Below, in pieces: positions 1-11,725 of a stretch of DNA of 64,000 bases. The notes beneath the pieces are model-generated. The model searched no databases and was not told the DNA's origin. It saw only the letters and a list, made by a program, of their open reading frames with translations. How positions within the stretch are numbered: position 1 is the stretch's first letter; every line of letters starts with the position of its first letter. The stretch comes from Schistosoma mansoni (Eukaryota; Platyhelminthes; Trematoda; Strigeidida; Schistosomatidae): the NCBI RefSeq assembly GCF_000237925.1, contig NC_031498.1, forward strand, positions 13,679,906 to 13,743,905, in the 5' to 3' direction. The position numbers were made by a program, and so were the translations under genes.

Positions 1-1300
1 CAGTCGTTTATATACCGAATTTCACACACAAATAATAGTAACACATGTACAGGGGAATACATACGAATACTGCAAAGAAACAATGAATGTAGTTCACTTG
101 AATTGGTACAAAAAATAAAATTGTCACACTGAACGACAGTCTATTCATGTTATATAGAACAGAGTTCAAATAAATTTATACAAGAAAATATTGAACTCAA
201 TGTGGATGAAATTAAGCACTTTCTATAGTGATCAAAATTCCGTAATTAAGGGAAGGCACTGATATGAATTGGAAAAGTGAACGCGATATTATACCTAGTT
301 ATTCAACTTCAAACACATGTCCATGATATATACGTTACACTGAATAGGTATTTCTTACAACGGATTTGGTTTTAAGATTTAGACTACATCCTAGATGTCA
401 TCTTTCTTGCGTGTAACATAAGAGTGATACATCTAAAATCTTTCCGTTTATATTTGATAAACTCATCAGTAGTTTTGGTGGAAAACGATAATAAAATAAG
501 TCAAACTGGTCTTATATATTAATGTGACATTATTACAAATAATTCATTTTCATTAGTTGACAAACAAATAATTATAGGATGACCTTATTTAGCCTATTTA
601 CATACTCAACCACTCTGTCTTCACAACTTAAACTTGTCTGACTGAATTATTATTATTATTACCATTATTATCGATAATATTACTACTATAAAGGTTGTCA
701 TCGTTATTGCTATTATTAATATTACCTAGAATTTCTTCACACATGAATAATTAATTTAAGGATGACTACAAAAAAAGAAACAATTAGTTCTATGAAGGAT
801 TAACTTTCAACTAGTAAATTGTAGGTCATTGAATTTGATTAGTTTTAATCTGAAATTTGATCACATGGATTTCAATGACTAGATATTCCAGAAGGGAAAT
901 TATGAAACGTGACAAATACACAATCATTAGTATGAATAGGGCGACTGTGAGTGTCGAAATATGAAAGTACATCCCACCGTCAGCATACATGTATATATTA
1001 CAAGTGATGGCGGTTGAGATTCACTGAGGTAAATATTAAGGTGAAACACACTTCTATGAAATAGACACCTCATGAGAAATCACTGTTTGCAAACCCACAC
1101 GTGAAGCTGCATATCACTGGCAACGAACCGATAAGCGGCTTGAATTGGTCATTTCAGTGGTGACTTGTGTGTTGAGTTTTCGAATTAACATGTATGATCA
1201 CACTCTTATAAGACTCCATGACTGACAAATCAAGCATATTTTTTGATTGATTGAGGTTAGACATTACCACCTTTGTTTTTTGGCGAAATAAACATCTTTG
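1..1300. other. Gene-free AT-rich stretch
   Basis: No reading frame, exon or repeat family could be recognised here. A short ATT/ATA-rich microsatellite-like tract lies near 645-715. The sequence resembles ordinary schistosome intergenic DNA. Confidence 0.5.
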
Positions 1301-1304
1301 GATG

Positions 1305-1485
1305 CTGTCTCAGTGGTCCATATGTTATGTATTCGCACGCGAGGCAGAAGGTCCTGGTTTCCAGTCCCGCATGAGGGATTATGAGTGCGTGTCGCTGAGG
1401 AGTCCCATAAAATGATTAAACGGTTGTCTAGTTATTCCAGTTATTCTATGGAGGTCTAGGTTAGACAAACTCATGATTTAACTGT
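1305..1485 (+). repeat. tRNA-derived SINE copy (family S1)
   Basis: The segment has a tRNA-like head (a box A-like CTCAGTGGTC near 1309-1318 and a degenerate box B near 1352-1364). It is followed by a tail also found at about 1999-2090 and, antisense, at 36420-36560: a GAGGAGTCCC motif, then a TCTAGGTTAGAC-like end. Several related copies with an internal Pol III promoter suggest a SINE of the schistosome alpha type. The family name is inferred from memory of such repeats. Confidence 0.6.
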
Positions 1486-1908
1486 GAACATATATATGCT
1501 TACTAATGTGTGTACAGCATAGAAAATGAAATAGGTGAAAATGAATACTTTGTGGAATCAGTTCTTTGCTATATTCCCGTGGGTGTCCTCAAATTAGGAA
1601 ATTGAGGGTAATGTTAGTGGTAAAAATAACAAAGAAAACATCGATAATAGCAATTCGGACATATACTTAAGCTATGCGACTTCTTGTCCACAGTTTGGAT
1701 ATCTCGTATTCTTGTCTTTGACGCGTTGTATTTGATTATGAACATCCCAAGATATACGTTTATTCTGAGAGTATTGAATGATTAGGTCGACTCCTCTTCA
1801 TCTTCGTCTATATTGTGTGTGTTTGGTATTCGGTGAACATGTGTTATTATAGGGGTTTCATTTTTGCTGTTGTAACGAGTGTGGAAAAAGCAAATAAAGT
1901 TGCAAACC

Positions 1909-2092
1909 TGGAAGCACTAGACGGCTGTTACGTTATTGTATGGGACTACTCAACAGTGCGCACGAGACGAAAGGCCTTAGGTTTGAGTCCTGCGTGGATG
2001 CGCACTGATGAGGAGTCCCGTACTAGAACGAGAAGGCAGTTTAGTGCTGCCAGATTCTCAATGGTAGTCTAGTTTAGATCGACTTATAAACC
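1909..2092 (+). repeat. Foldback SINE copy (family S1)
   Basis: The left part (about 1911-1962) is the reverse complement of the SINE tail, and the right part (about 1963-2092) is a sense copy with box B-like GGTTTGAGTCC near 1979. The arms 1911-1962 and 1999-2048 can pair around a loop of about 36 bases. An 85-codon open frame at 1815-2072 runs through this repeat and is not regarded as a gene. Confidence 0.6.
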
Positions 2093-2896
2093 CAACTGCT
2101 AAAAATGTCACAATCTACACAACACACTTTCTGAAAACTGCAAACCAATTCAAACGAAGAAGCACATGAATCTTCCGAAACATGAAATTGTATAATCACG
2201 TGAACGGATAGGGAAGTGAGCATAACCAATCAATTTTTCTACTTCGAATAAAAATGGTTTAAATGGTTTGATATATAATTTAGAATACTTGGTTAAAGTA
2301 CGTTGTCGATCATTGTCAACAAAATTTAATAAAATGGTAGATTATGATGGAAAACAAATGGGATCGACGAGTAAGTTAATTATCGAACAAAATTACAGTG
2401 ATGAAATCACCATTACCTAAACTCCAAGTGTAATTTCTCACATCATCATTCGTTTGTATGTGAAAGAAACCTATAAACTGTCGGTATTCAGACATTAACC
2501 AATAATATAATGTCAAAAATTATCATTATGAAGATTACCATTATTGTCATTGGATAAAGGGTTTGAGGGATGCACTAGGAAGTGTGAAACATTTTCCATC
2601 AATGAAGGGGAAAGCATGTGGATAGTAAGCTCAAAACACAGTTGTTCAAATTCTGTCACATAGAAGACAAGCTGGACTAATATTTTAAATAAGATTCCAA
2701 TTGGTGTATCAGTCTGGTAGTGAATTTCATGAGGATGATAGGAATCCACTTAACCAGTCGAACATTGATGCACATGTTAATTTATGAATGAAGCGCCAAA
2801 ATATTACTCCCAGTAAAGCTGCCAAATAATGTCCGTTTTGGAAATTTAACAAAGATTCCTGTCCATTGATAAAGTTTCTGAGAAAAAGTAGTCCGA
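2093..2896. promoter_or_regulatory. Upstream region of GPCR copy 1
   Basis: This is about 800 bases of AT-rich DNA before the receptor start codon. It should hold the promoter and 5' UTR, but no TATA box, initiator or splice-leader acceptor can be picked out with confidence. It does not align by eye with the DNA upstream of the second receptor, so the two genes probably have different control regions. Confidence 0.3.
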
Positions 2897-4552
2897 ATGA
2901 ACCACCTATTTTCAAATTACAACACTTTATCAGAGAATGAATATAGAATGGAGGCATGTCATGCAAATATCTCTTATGGATTATTCAACACAAATTCTAA
3001 TTTTATCAATGATCTCGTTAATCTAACAAAAGTGGAAAGTGAAATGTTCAGTGAATGGAGATTCGGATTGAACATAATTATCATCTCCCTCCAAATCCTA
3101 TCTGACATTTTTATATTTTGTGGTAATTTACTAGTTATTTCAGCTGTTGTAACGACTAAGGGATTGAGACGTATAACTGATCTCTACATTGTATCACTTG
3201 CTCTGGCTGATCTACTTGTCGCAGTCCTAGTTCTACCACTTTCCATCATGCGTCAAGTTTACGGTTATTGGCCTTATGAATCACACGAATTATGTATATA
3301 CTGGCTGTCTCTCAACGTGTTCTTGTGTTCAGCTTCCATATTGAACTTATGTTGTATATCTGTGGATCGATATATTGCAATCAATTATCCGATGAAATAC
3401 ATCAGCAAGCGAACACGTCGTACTGCATTTTTAATGATTGGAGGTGCTTGGATAATATCGTTGCTAGTAATGGTCCCACCTATATTTGGCTTCCAACACC
3501 ACACAGGAGTAGGACGTTGTTACATAAGAACTGATGCAGGATATAGATTTCTCACAGGAATCTGCATATTCTTCGTCCCATTTTTGTTAGTCGGTTTCAT
3601 TTACATACGTATATTTTGGGTGATTCATCGTCGTTCGAGGGAATTAGAATTTGGTAAGTTTTCATCTAATCCGGAAGAACATAGATTTGGATCGTTTAGG
3701 TTACTGTTCAATCCGAATAATATCTATCGCCATCGCTTTGTACGTATCAAGAGGTATCTCAGTTCAGTTAACTCCAATCAACTTCGATTATTTGTGTCAA
3801 AATGCAGACAATGTAAATTGTGCATTGCCTGCACTCCATGTGAGAGACGTAACAATCTGAGCAAATTTCCTGTCACTCAATCTTACAGTCAAAGTTCCAT
3901 GAATTCCTTTTCCAATGAGCGTGCTGTACAACCAGAGTGGAATGTTTCGGAAACGCCTAAACAACACACAAAATTTATTCCGATGTTTCGCATAACGATG
4001 TTGCGTAGAACGACGAAATCTGATTTGAATGATTTTTCTATGTTTGTGGTTCATGAAAGTACAGAGAACACAGAAGCCTGTACTTCACCAACTGCTCATA
4101 CGAAAGATGATATAATCATAGAGCATTCACTTCAAGCTGTTCACAAAACGACTGACACTGCTCTAAATAATCGACAGAAAAATTATGAACGTAAACACAA
4201 ACACACATTACATAGTCAGTCTACACGAAGTAAAATTTCCATGTCGAAGTATTCTAAAACACACACTAAAATGGATTGTAGCCGTCATAAACGTCTTATC
4301 TTCAGCAGAGAACAAAAATCTGTCAAAACAGTAGGATTAGTAGTATGTTGTTTCATTTTATGCTGGCTTCCATTTACCACAATGTATTTAGTGGAAGGAA
4401 CATGCGAATGTCTATTTTCTGAACCAATTTACATGGCAACTTGTTGGTCTGCTTACGTGAATAGTATGTGTAATCCATTTATATACGCATTTTGTAATAA
4501 TAAGTATGCAAAAGCATTTAAACGTTTGTTACATATTGGAAGAAATAATTGA
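2897..4552 (+). CDS. Aminergic-like class A GPCR, copy 1 (551 aa)
   Basis: Rhodopsin-family receptor encoded by a single uninterrupted reading frame. The N-terminus has N-glycosylation sequons at N24 and N42. TM1 has the GN motif (N77), TM2 has D105 (2.50), and TM3 begins after disulfide Cys133 and ends in DRY 157-159. Cys208 is the ECL2 partner. TM5 has P228, TM6 has CWLP with W490 (6.48), and TM7 has NPFIY with P527 (7.50) and Y520 (7.43). The third intracellular loop is very long (about 241-474). Position 3.32 is N140, not the amine-binding Asp; from memory, the schistosome histamine/aminergic GPR-1 type also has Asn here. TM5 lacks the catecholamine serines (T220, G221 and I224 at 5.42, 5.43 and 5.46). 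The Met at 2897 is used because alignment with copy 2 begins there; Met18 is an alternative. An AATAAA lies at 4610. The ligand is probably a biogenic amine, but which one cannot be read from sequence. Confidence 0.93.
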   Translation: MNHLFSNYNTLSENEYRMEACHANISYGLFNTNSNFINDLVNLTKVESEMFSEWRFGLNIIIISLQILSDIFIFCGNLLVISAVVTTKGLRRITDLYIVSLALADLLVAVLVLPLSIMRQVYGYWPYESHELCIYWLSLNVFLCSASILNLCCISVDRYIAINYPMKYISKRTRRTAFLMIGGAWIISLLVMVPPIFGFQHHTGVGRCYIRTDAGYRFLTGICIFFVPFLLVGFIYIRIFWVIHRRSRELEFGKFSSNPEEHRFGSFRLLFNPNNIYRHRFVRIKRYLSSVNSNQLRLFVSKCRQCKLCIACTPCERRNNLSKFPVTQSYSQSSMNSFSNERAVQPEWNVSETPKQHTKFIPMFRITMLRRTTKSDLNDFSMFVVHESTENTEACTSPTAHTKDDIIIEHSLQAVHKTTDTALNNRQKNYERKHKHTLHSQSTRSKISMSKYSKTHTKMDCSRHKRLIFSREQKSVKTVGLVVCCFILCWLPFTTMYLVEGTCECLFSEPIYMATCWSAYVNSMCNPFIYAFCNNKYAKAFKRLLHIGRNN

Positions 4553-4609
4553 AAATTTTGAACTACACTATCAACTGCATTCGAAATTTGTGTATTTGAC
4601 AGACCTACA

Positions 4610-4615
4610 AATAAA
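4610..4615 (+). terminator. Candidate polyadenylation signal of GPCR copy 1
   Basis: A canonical AATAAA lies 57 bases after the stop codon. The use of this site is inferred. Confidence 0.45.
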
Positions 4616-4954
4616 CGAATACTACATTATGGACATATATATAAAGAGAGACAAGGTGCATTGGGTGTACTGAAGAAACAAAACAGTAATTGTACAATTA
4701 AATGTTTTATGTTTTGTCTTATTCAGACAAAATAATACAGAACAATTTCATTCTGCCCACATCAAATTCGAATTCTTAATTGTGTCTTGCTGAAATTGTA
4801 GCCTAGTAGTCAGACATTAGATTATGTCAAATGTACATTTTACTCTGTTTCATAAAGATAACGTATAACAGATCTTGAAAATATTCTGATTGAGCATTTT
4901 ATGATATCTATCTACATTTCCATCACATTTATCTTTGTGTGCACAGGTGTCTGA

Positions 4955-6192
4955 TTAAGATGAGAGCAGTTAACAGATGAGTAGTTATTGTCTATTCAAC
5001 TATTTGAATCACTTAATTCCATTTGACTGTCAGCACGTATGTGAAAATCTGAGTTCGAAGTATGGCTGTTCGAAATTACAGTATTATTGATCTCTCCCAT
5101 AGTCCACTTATTTCTAATGTGTTCCACTCAACATCTATCAAAATGTATTCAGGAAAACATTCGAAATGGAAGTTTAGTCAACTTGGTTGACAAATTTTCG
5201 GAAGCTTGTTTAACTGCTCATGTATGGATGGGACGATTGGATAGATTTGTGTGCATGTTTTTTTTCGAAAAAGACAAAAGAATTATTTTCAAGAATTTTG
5301 CAACGATGTTTATGTTTGACCAGTTGGTTTCATTTTATATTTCTTTTTCCGTGATACTACTTATTAGTATATCAAATCAGAATTGAAAAATTCTAGACAC
5401 AAAAAATGCCAATTTGAAATTTTGCTATGTCGATAATTAGTTGTCAATGGTTATCATAGCAGATGAATGTTTCGAGTTTTCTAACACTATGTCATCCACA
5501 TCTTTGACTCGCTTGATATATGGCTAAGTATTCATTGTTTCCTAACTGAAAACTCTGTCAGATACACCAGGGTGATCACAGTCACTTATCACAGGACAAA
5601 TGTCACAAGTGATATAGAACCATACGTTTATTCCTCAGACCTGTGAATTGTAGTCTAGTTGAGTAATCAAGTTGCTAGTCTACCTTTGAGAACCTAACAA
5701 CAGCTGAACTAAATACTTATTCACATCTGGTGAAGTATTTGTTGATATCACTTGGTTGCCCATGAACTAACTAATATTATTATTTGAATAGTCTAGTCGA
5801 AAGATCGAGAATATTTAAAACGGTATTTGTCGTCAATATGAATGTTACTTTCGGATAAAACGAAGTGAAAAGATTGAGTTACACTTGGTCAGGTCAGTAG
5901 AAGTCGAATGGAGATGAACGTGATGAATTTTTAGACACATAACATTGGATTATGTTGAGGAGACACTCCTACATGACTGATACATTTGGCGTCTAGATTT
6001 AAATATGACAACTTAAAAAGAAGCTATTGTTGACTGTCCGATTGAAATCTAAACACAATCGCATAAAAGTTTCTGATTCTTTGAAATTAGATTTCTGCTT
6101 AAAACAAAAATTCTACCTGCTGATATGTGGGCGTAATTGGTACGACATCGAATGGTGTGCAAGTAATAGCCGAACACTATAAACAACTAAAA
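4955..6192 (-). repeat. Block D repeat, copy 1, distal part
   Basis: On the minus strand this segment matches the plus strand of about 29665-31195 with many substitutions and small indels. Matching landmarks are the end near 4960-5130 with the TIR-like module also seen at 11440-11720, a stretch near 5320-5400 matching 30780-30850, and 6000-6180 matching 29690-29870. The 99-codon frame at 5087-5386 lies within the repeat and is not supported as a gene. Identity of the element is unknown. Confidence 0.6.
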
Positions 6193-7610
6193 AAATTTCG
6201 TGAATTACTTACTTACACATTTAGGCCTGTTACCTAGCATGGAGGGGCATAGGCCGACCATCAGCATTCTCAATCCAACCCCTGAAGTGGGCAGTTCTCT
6301 CCAGTTGCTATCCATCCTTATCATGTCTGCTTCCGATTCACGACGTAGTGCGTCCTTCGGCCTTCCTCTTTTCCGCTTCCCTTCAGGATTCCAATTTAAT
6401 GCTTGCCTCGTCATGCACTTTGGTGATTTCCTCAATGTATGTCCCATCCACTTCTAGCAGCCTTTCCCAATTTCCTCTTCGGCTCGAAGCTGGTTTGTTC
6501 TCTCCTACTGTACGCTTTTGTTGATGGTATCCGGACATTGGACATTGAATATCCTGAGTAGATAACCGTTTATGAATGCTTGTACCATTTCTGTGATGAT
6601 TGTGGTAGTTCCCCACTTTCCAGCTCTATACAGTAGAACTGTCTTGAAGTTCGTATTGAAGATTCTCACTTTGAAATTAGTTGACAGTTGTTTGGAGTTC
6701 CATATGTTATTCAACTGTAGGGATGCCACCCTTCCTTTGTCAATCCTCACCATTATGTCTGGACCAGATCCTCCTTCTTCATCAATGATGCATCCCAGGT
6801 ACTTGAAACTCTCTACCTATTCCAGAGTTTCTCTATTAAGGGTCACTGGGTTGGTGTTCTCCGGGTTGTATTTGAGAATCTTGCTTCATCCTTTCTGTAT
6901 GTTGAGTGAGGACTACTGATGCAGAGGCTGCTGCTACACTGGTTGTATTCATATGCATTTGTTCGTTTGTGTGGAATAGAAGAGCTAGGTCATTTGCAAA
7001 GTCCATATCTCCTAATCGATTTCGAGCCGTCCATTGTATTCCGTGCTTTCCCTAAGATGTGAAGGTCTTCGTAATCCAGTCAACCACCAGAAGAAAGAGG
7101 AAGGGGAAGAGCAGACATCCTTGTCTGATTCGTGTCCTTTCATGGAATGCATCTGTCAGCTGTCCTCCATGCATGACTCTGCACTGTAGTCCGTCGTATG
7201 AGTTCCAGATAATGTTGACAATCTTCTGAGGAACTCCATATTGTCGAATAAGTTTCCATAATGTTCTCCTGTCAACGCTGTCAAACTCCTCATAGTCAAT
7301 GTAGTTGATGTATAGTGACGAATTCCACTCAAATGGTTGTTCCATGATGATCCGTAGTGTCGTGATTTGGTCTATGCATGACCTGTCGTTTCGGAATCCA
7401 GTCTGTTGATCTCGAAGTCGGACGTCTACTGCATCTTTTATCCGGTTCAGCAACACTCTGTCGAAAACGTTTCCTGGTGTTGAGATTATTGTGATGTATT
7501 TATAGTTCTCACATTTACTCAGATCTCCCTTCTTTGGTATCTTGATTAGGTATCCCTCTATCCAGTCCAGCTGTGGCACTTGTTCTTCCTGAATAGAAAT
7601 TTCGTAAATT
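6193..7610 (-). mobile_element. RTE-type LINE fragment A with target-site duplication
   Basis: Reading the minus strand, this is a 5'-truncated non-LTR retrotransposon. The reverse transcriptase palm (about 7579-7052) shows GYLIKIPKKGDLS, a QQTGFR motif and the RQGCLL motif. Further down come the C-terminal domain with a GHTLRKSP motif and the family's 3' end, GGCCTA...GTAACAGGC-like, followed by a TAAG tail at 6207. Fourteen-base near-identical direct repeats flank it (6193-6206 and 7597-7610, one mismatch). The reading frame is interrupted, so it is inactive. It sits inside block D; the other block D copy has a matching empty site near 29651-29664. SR2-like RTE affiliation is from family knowledge. 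Confidence 0.85.
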
Positions 7611-7944
7611 ATGTTAGGCGAAATATTTTGAAACTGTCAGACCTCATCACCACTTTGATATTTTCATATTACACGTCCTTTTTCAGACTTGAACAAGTTT
7701 AGTAAATCTAAGCAGTTGAATATTCACAACTACATATAAATTGAATGTTGTGTTTCAATTATCAACTTATTCCAGACAGCATTCATCGTATCCATACACT
7801 TTTGTTACAAAAATGTCTTGTTGATTGGAACCGATTTCCTGATGAACAAATCCATGATACTGACAATTGTTTTTTAAGTTGTTCAATATAACATCTAGTA
7901 CATAGGTGTGATACTCACTTCTTTAAGCTTATTACTGCTCATAA
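7611..7944 (-). repeat. Block D repeat, copy 1, middle part
   Basis: The minus strand closely matches 29330-29650 on the plus strand (shared landmarks include a GACCTATTCCTTATGAGC motif and a GATGAGGTCTGACAG motif). It is interrupted on both sides by RTE fragments. A weaker match occurs at 16655-16800. Confidence 0.65.
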
Positions 7945-8955
7945 GGAATAGGTCACCAGTTGGAAACCTCTACCAAACACTGTCCATGGCTCTCCTTCCC
8001 AGTTGTCCCTAAGTTCTGTTCATCATTTTGATTCCTGATTCCAATTCTCTACGGCATACGCTCTTTAGACTGTTGCTTTTCTTTTTACATTGAGTCTCCT
8101 CAGTTATGACCTGCCTTGTAATGCAGTTTGACTGTTTCTTCAAAATGTGCCGTACCCACCTTCAGTGCCTTTTCTAAATATTCTCCTCAACTGAAAGTTA
8201 GTTCGTTCTCTGACAAATTATGCTGTTGCTCCGTACAACAGAATTATATTGTCGTTAGTGTTGAAAACTCTGACTTTGAAGTTGTGTGAGAATCCTTTTG
8301 AGTTCTAGATTTTCTTCAGTTTTAGGAATGCTGTCTTTGCTTTACCAATCCAAGCCTTAGTATCTTCACCAGATCCTCTTTATTTATCAATGATTCTGTT
8401 CAAGTATGTAAAGACTTTCAATTTTTCGCGACATTCTCCGCCACGTGTGATTTGAATTGCGCTCACTTCGTTTCACTCCATAATCTTGCTACTAGGCTTT
8501 TGAACGTTGAATCCTACTTCTTTGGAAGTTGCTGATACGCTGGCTAGTTGGTATCAAAATTAAGCGACCACAGAATATTCTATTCAGTTCAACAACATCG
8601 TTGAAAATTCTACCTAGTATTGATAGTAGTGTGATCGCTCCATGGTTTTTACACTGATTAAGATCACTTTTCTTCGGTATCCGAATGAGTCATCTCACTT
8701 CCAGTTAGTTGGTTATTGTTATTCCTTCTAAATATTTCTGAACAGAACATGGAACATTTTTGCAGTTTCCTCTATATCTAAATACAGTACTTCAGTTGAT
8801 GTGCTATCTGGCCCTGCGACCTTGTCATTCCTGATTTATTTGATGGATGGGTGTCATTTATAAGGAGATCTATGTGTACTGTATCGATACCCGGTGGGTT
8901 CAAGTGGTTTTTTCTGAGTGAGCTTGTCCCAACTTTAGTCATCGACACTGAATGG
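7945..8955 (-). mobile_element. RTE-type LINE fragment B, highly degenerate
   Basis: On the minus strand, broken translations follow the RTE order: LNPPGIDTVHIDL near 8905, FHVLFR near 8760, then a finger region, and a KVRVFNT-like block and HTLRK-equivalent region near 8300-8150. Many stops and frame changes make it clearly older than fragment A. It sits in block D upstream of fragment A, so block D was hit at least twice by the same family. Confidence 0.65.
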
Positions 8956-9029
8956 GAACCGATAGTAATCCTAAAAAGGGCTTCAGGAAGAGTCAACAAC
9001 AAAATATAAACAAACAAATGTTGCTTTCA

Positions 9030-9445
9030 GTTAGATCTTCATCAAGCTTTACAGTAATGTTTATATGAACATGAGAAAAACATGGAACAGACCAAAGCAA
9101 CTTGTGAATCAAAGGTAATAAGTGAAAATGGATTGCATACCTAATCGTAATAGGTAGAAAGTACAAATTAATTGCAAAATGACAGGTATGGTAGTGAATA
9201 GAAACATGATGAACAGCATAATCAAACTTTTCAAGTCATTTTTCTTTGCTCCATTTAGACTGTCATGTTGAGCATTGATATTTATATCTTCTTTCACTTG
9301 TGCCTTCAAAAAGAAATTGCTCTTACGGAGAGTGCATGTCTCTACATTTCTGTTAAAAAACTCCTCTTGGTATTCTGGTTCAGTCAACACATTATACATA
9401 AAATCTAGCTGTTTATTTGTAGTGCCGCCTGACAAGGTCTTTCTA
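9030..9445 (-). pseudogene. Block D membrane-protein relic (unidentified)
   Basis: A 108-codon frame on the minus strand begins with MSGGTTNKQLDF. It continues through a charged region (KVQ/KED-rich, around residues 40-65) into a hydrophobic helix of about 27 residues (SLIMLFIMFLFTTIPVILQL, about 69-88) and ends near 9109. The DNA matches 28730-28960 on the plus strand, where the same region (CTGTTTATCTG, then TTTACCTATTACGAT) is more decayed. I do not recognise the protein. It may be an exon of a duplicated gene or a coding part of an unknown mobile element; decay in the second copy argues for a relic. Confidence 0.4.
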
Positions 9446-9689
9446 GATCTGTTTGTGAGGCATTTATTAGGTTTCTGTTGTCACGAATGGGTAGAAGCTA
9501 TAGAAAAGGTATGGAATGTCAAGAAAATGAAAATTTCGTGTAAATATCCCTTATAATCAAATCATCTACTTTATTGTCTAACAAGCGTACAGGAAATACA
9601 ATATTTTGTCAAGCTCCTTTTAAGGTGGACGTGGTTAATGAGAGTCCATTATTAAATCAACTTAGTTATTCAGAGACCTTGCAATAAAT

Positions 9690-10125
9690 GACTCCAGTTG
9701 GATCGTGTGGTTATCGTTATCGACTTATACATGTCGCCAATCCTCGCATATAATTATCGACTTAAATCGCGTTAGTAAATAACGGAATTAAATAAGTCAA
9801 ATACATGAATGGATTTTTGAATAAGTATATTTCGTAAAATCATTGATTGGAAAGCGAGGCAAAACGGAATGTCGCGCGGTGGAGATGGCGAGTGAACCAA
9901 CTCGTTTTAGCCGATCGTGAATCGACATTTATTGTCAAACAAAAATAAGTAGCAGACACACAATGAGTAAGGTAAGTAATTATTACATATACGAGCGTTT
10001 AGTGAGACAGTTAGGATTAATAAGCGAATACGTGACAGGTTAAAAATGTGGCTGGAGAAGAATGAGTAGATTGATCTATCCAGAGGCTGGACTTGACCTG
10101 ACATCAGCACTTGCAATTATTCTTA
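9690..10125 (-). repeat. Dispersed repeat A, copy 1
   Basis: The minus strand matches 23340-23805 and 50220-50685 on the plus strand. Shared marks in order are a GGTTATTCYAG-like start, ATTCGCTTAT, GAGTTGGYTCACTCGCC, ACGAAATAYRCTTATTC and CGATTTAAGTCGATWATT. At about 430-460 bases and with no coding content it could be a solo LTR, but no target-site duplication could be shown. Confidence 0.65.
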
Positions 10126-10418
10126 TTTCTCATATTCTGGTTAACGGTAGTGTGCGTGCCAGTAATGTGACAGCAGTAAATTTCAAGCTTATTGATGACC
10201 TGTTTCACAGGATCCTTTACTAGTTTTACGCGAAAAAGGCTGCTATTATTGTGCTTGAAGTTGAATCCATCGCTAGTCCACCATTCTGTCTATAATACAT
10301 GTTACTGAGATCAAAATAAACGTTCATTGTATAATCCTTTGAGATTAGCCTCGGAAATCTCAACACTGATTTGTTCCTCTGACAGTTGCTGAAACAACTT
10401 CAACTGTCCTAATTAGTG

Positions 10419-10960
10419 TGTGGTGGACCAAAAAGTATATTAACCAAAAAATAGCAATAAAAATAATTACGTCTAAAAGTTAATGTAACAATAAAATAAC
10501 TTATGAGTTATTAACACAAATAAAAGTTTAGGGACGTTACTTAAATTGGCCGGCTGTTGAGTGTTCGGTTGAGTTTGGTACCAATAATCCACAATTATAG
10601 ATAAATAATAATTCCAATATGGTTGATATGGCTCCAGTAAGTTTGCCAAACGTAGAATGTAATGGGAATGTCACAATAGTCTATAAATATAGATGATAGT
10701 CAATTAATAGCACAGTTAACATATCCACAGGCACAATAGAACGAGGCATGTGTGTATGAGAATGTATTTATTTATGAGTAATTACAATGTCATGCTATGT
10801 TGAATTCAAAAACGGTAGGAAGTTAGTTAGCAAGCGTTCAAGGTCAGACACTTCAACAACAAGTACAATTGTTTAGTGATAAATGTATAAAATGTGAAAA
10901 TAAACAAAATACATGCAAAAGCTATCGAAAATTGTTTACAAAATAGGTTTAATAGACCTA
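10419..10960 (+). repeat. LTR-like repeat B, plus copy (fossil)
   Basis: It begins TGTGGTGGACC at 10419 and aligns with the reverse complement of 14360-14885. The common features are the TG start, an AATAAAAGT-TTACTTAAATTGGC block, a TTTGGTACC motif, a CTATAAAT stretch and a TCAAGGTCA motif. The 5'-TG and TATA-like content suggest an LTR of a retrotransposon. The 3' end is not resolved. It looks decayed and old. Confidence 0.5.
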
Positions 10961-11036
10961 TCTCCATACTTTCAACCTCCTGACAACAGAAGTAGATTAT
11001 TTATACCAATCAATTTTATTTGTCAATCATAGAACG

Positions 11037-11292
11037 TGTTTGGTGTGGGCTAAATATATCCAAGTAGTACATAACAACGGTCGGGCATTGAATGTATTTC
11101 AGTAGGACGAAGCGCGATCGGTATGAAGATGCATGAACAATAATAATCGGAGACGATGAACTGATATTTGCAGAAGTAACGTTCAAGATTGAGACGATTG
11201 ATTAATAGTTTGGAAATTGACTATGTACTATATGGTTCTCATATTTTACTGTGATATTCTGTAACTTTGTGCTCAAATACATACACTGGAAA
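11037..11292 (-). repeat. Solo LTR family C, third and partial copy (fossil)
   Basis: The minus strand matches the solo LTRs at 60771-61075 and 61246-61526 (shared AATACATTCAATGCC and TCATCGTCTCCGATTATTATTG blocks). The end near 11037 is preserved; the other end fades near 11290 and no target-site duplication is visible. Confidence 0.6.
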
Positions 11293-11399
11293 AAGAAGAG
11301 AGATCTAGGTTTATCATATGCCTCAGTAAATATTTTGTGGCAAACAATTGTGAAAGTGATACTAAAACAGACATTCTAGATGCACTAGAAGAACATACT

Positions 11400-11725
11400 A
11401 TTCGATTAAAATTCACATTTCCATATCATTTAAACAAAGCGAACCATTTAGAAACACACCTCCGAGCGTTGATCTGTCTGAATACTTAGACGAATAAGGA
11501 TATCGGTCAAATCTGAATCAAGGAACATCGCGTGAATTCTGGTCACGCGACCTCCAGAATGCACTTTGAAAGATGTTGAGTGGAACACATTAGAAATAAG
11601 TGGACTATGGGAGAGATCAATCATACTGTAATTTCGAACAGCCATACTTCGAACTCAGATTTTCACATACGTGCTGACAGTCAAATGGAATTAAGTGATT
11701 CAAATAGCTGACGTTTATCACACCA
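11400..11725 (-). repeat. Block D terminal module, extra copy
   Basis: On the minus strand the first 170 bases match 4985-5130 on the plus strand and the minus strand of 31195-31010. It is in inverted orientation to the 4.96-kb copy. The 65-codon frame here is repeat-encoded. The region about 11400-11560 also resembles 12270-12500, so modules were duplicated locally. Confidence 0.6.

Noticed and set aside
6200-7610. Active LINE
   Set aside because: It is 5'-truncated and its reading frame is interrupted.
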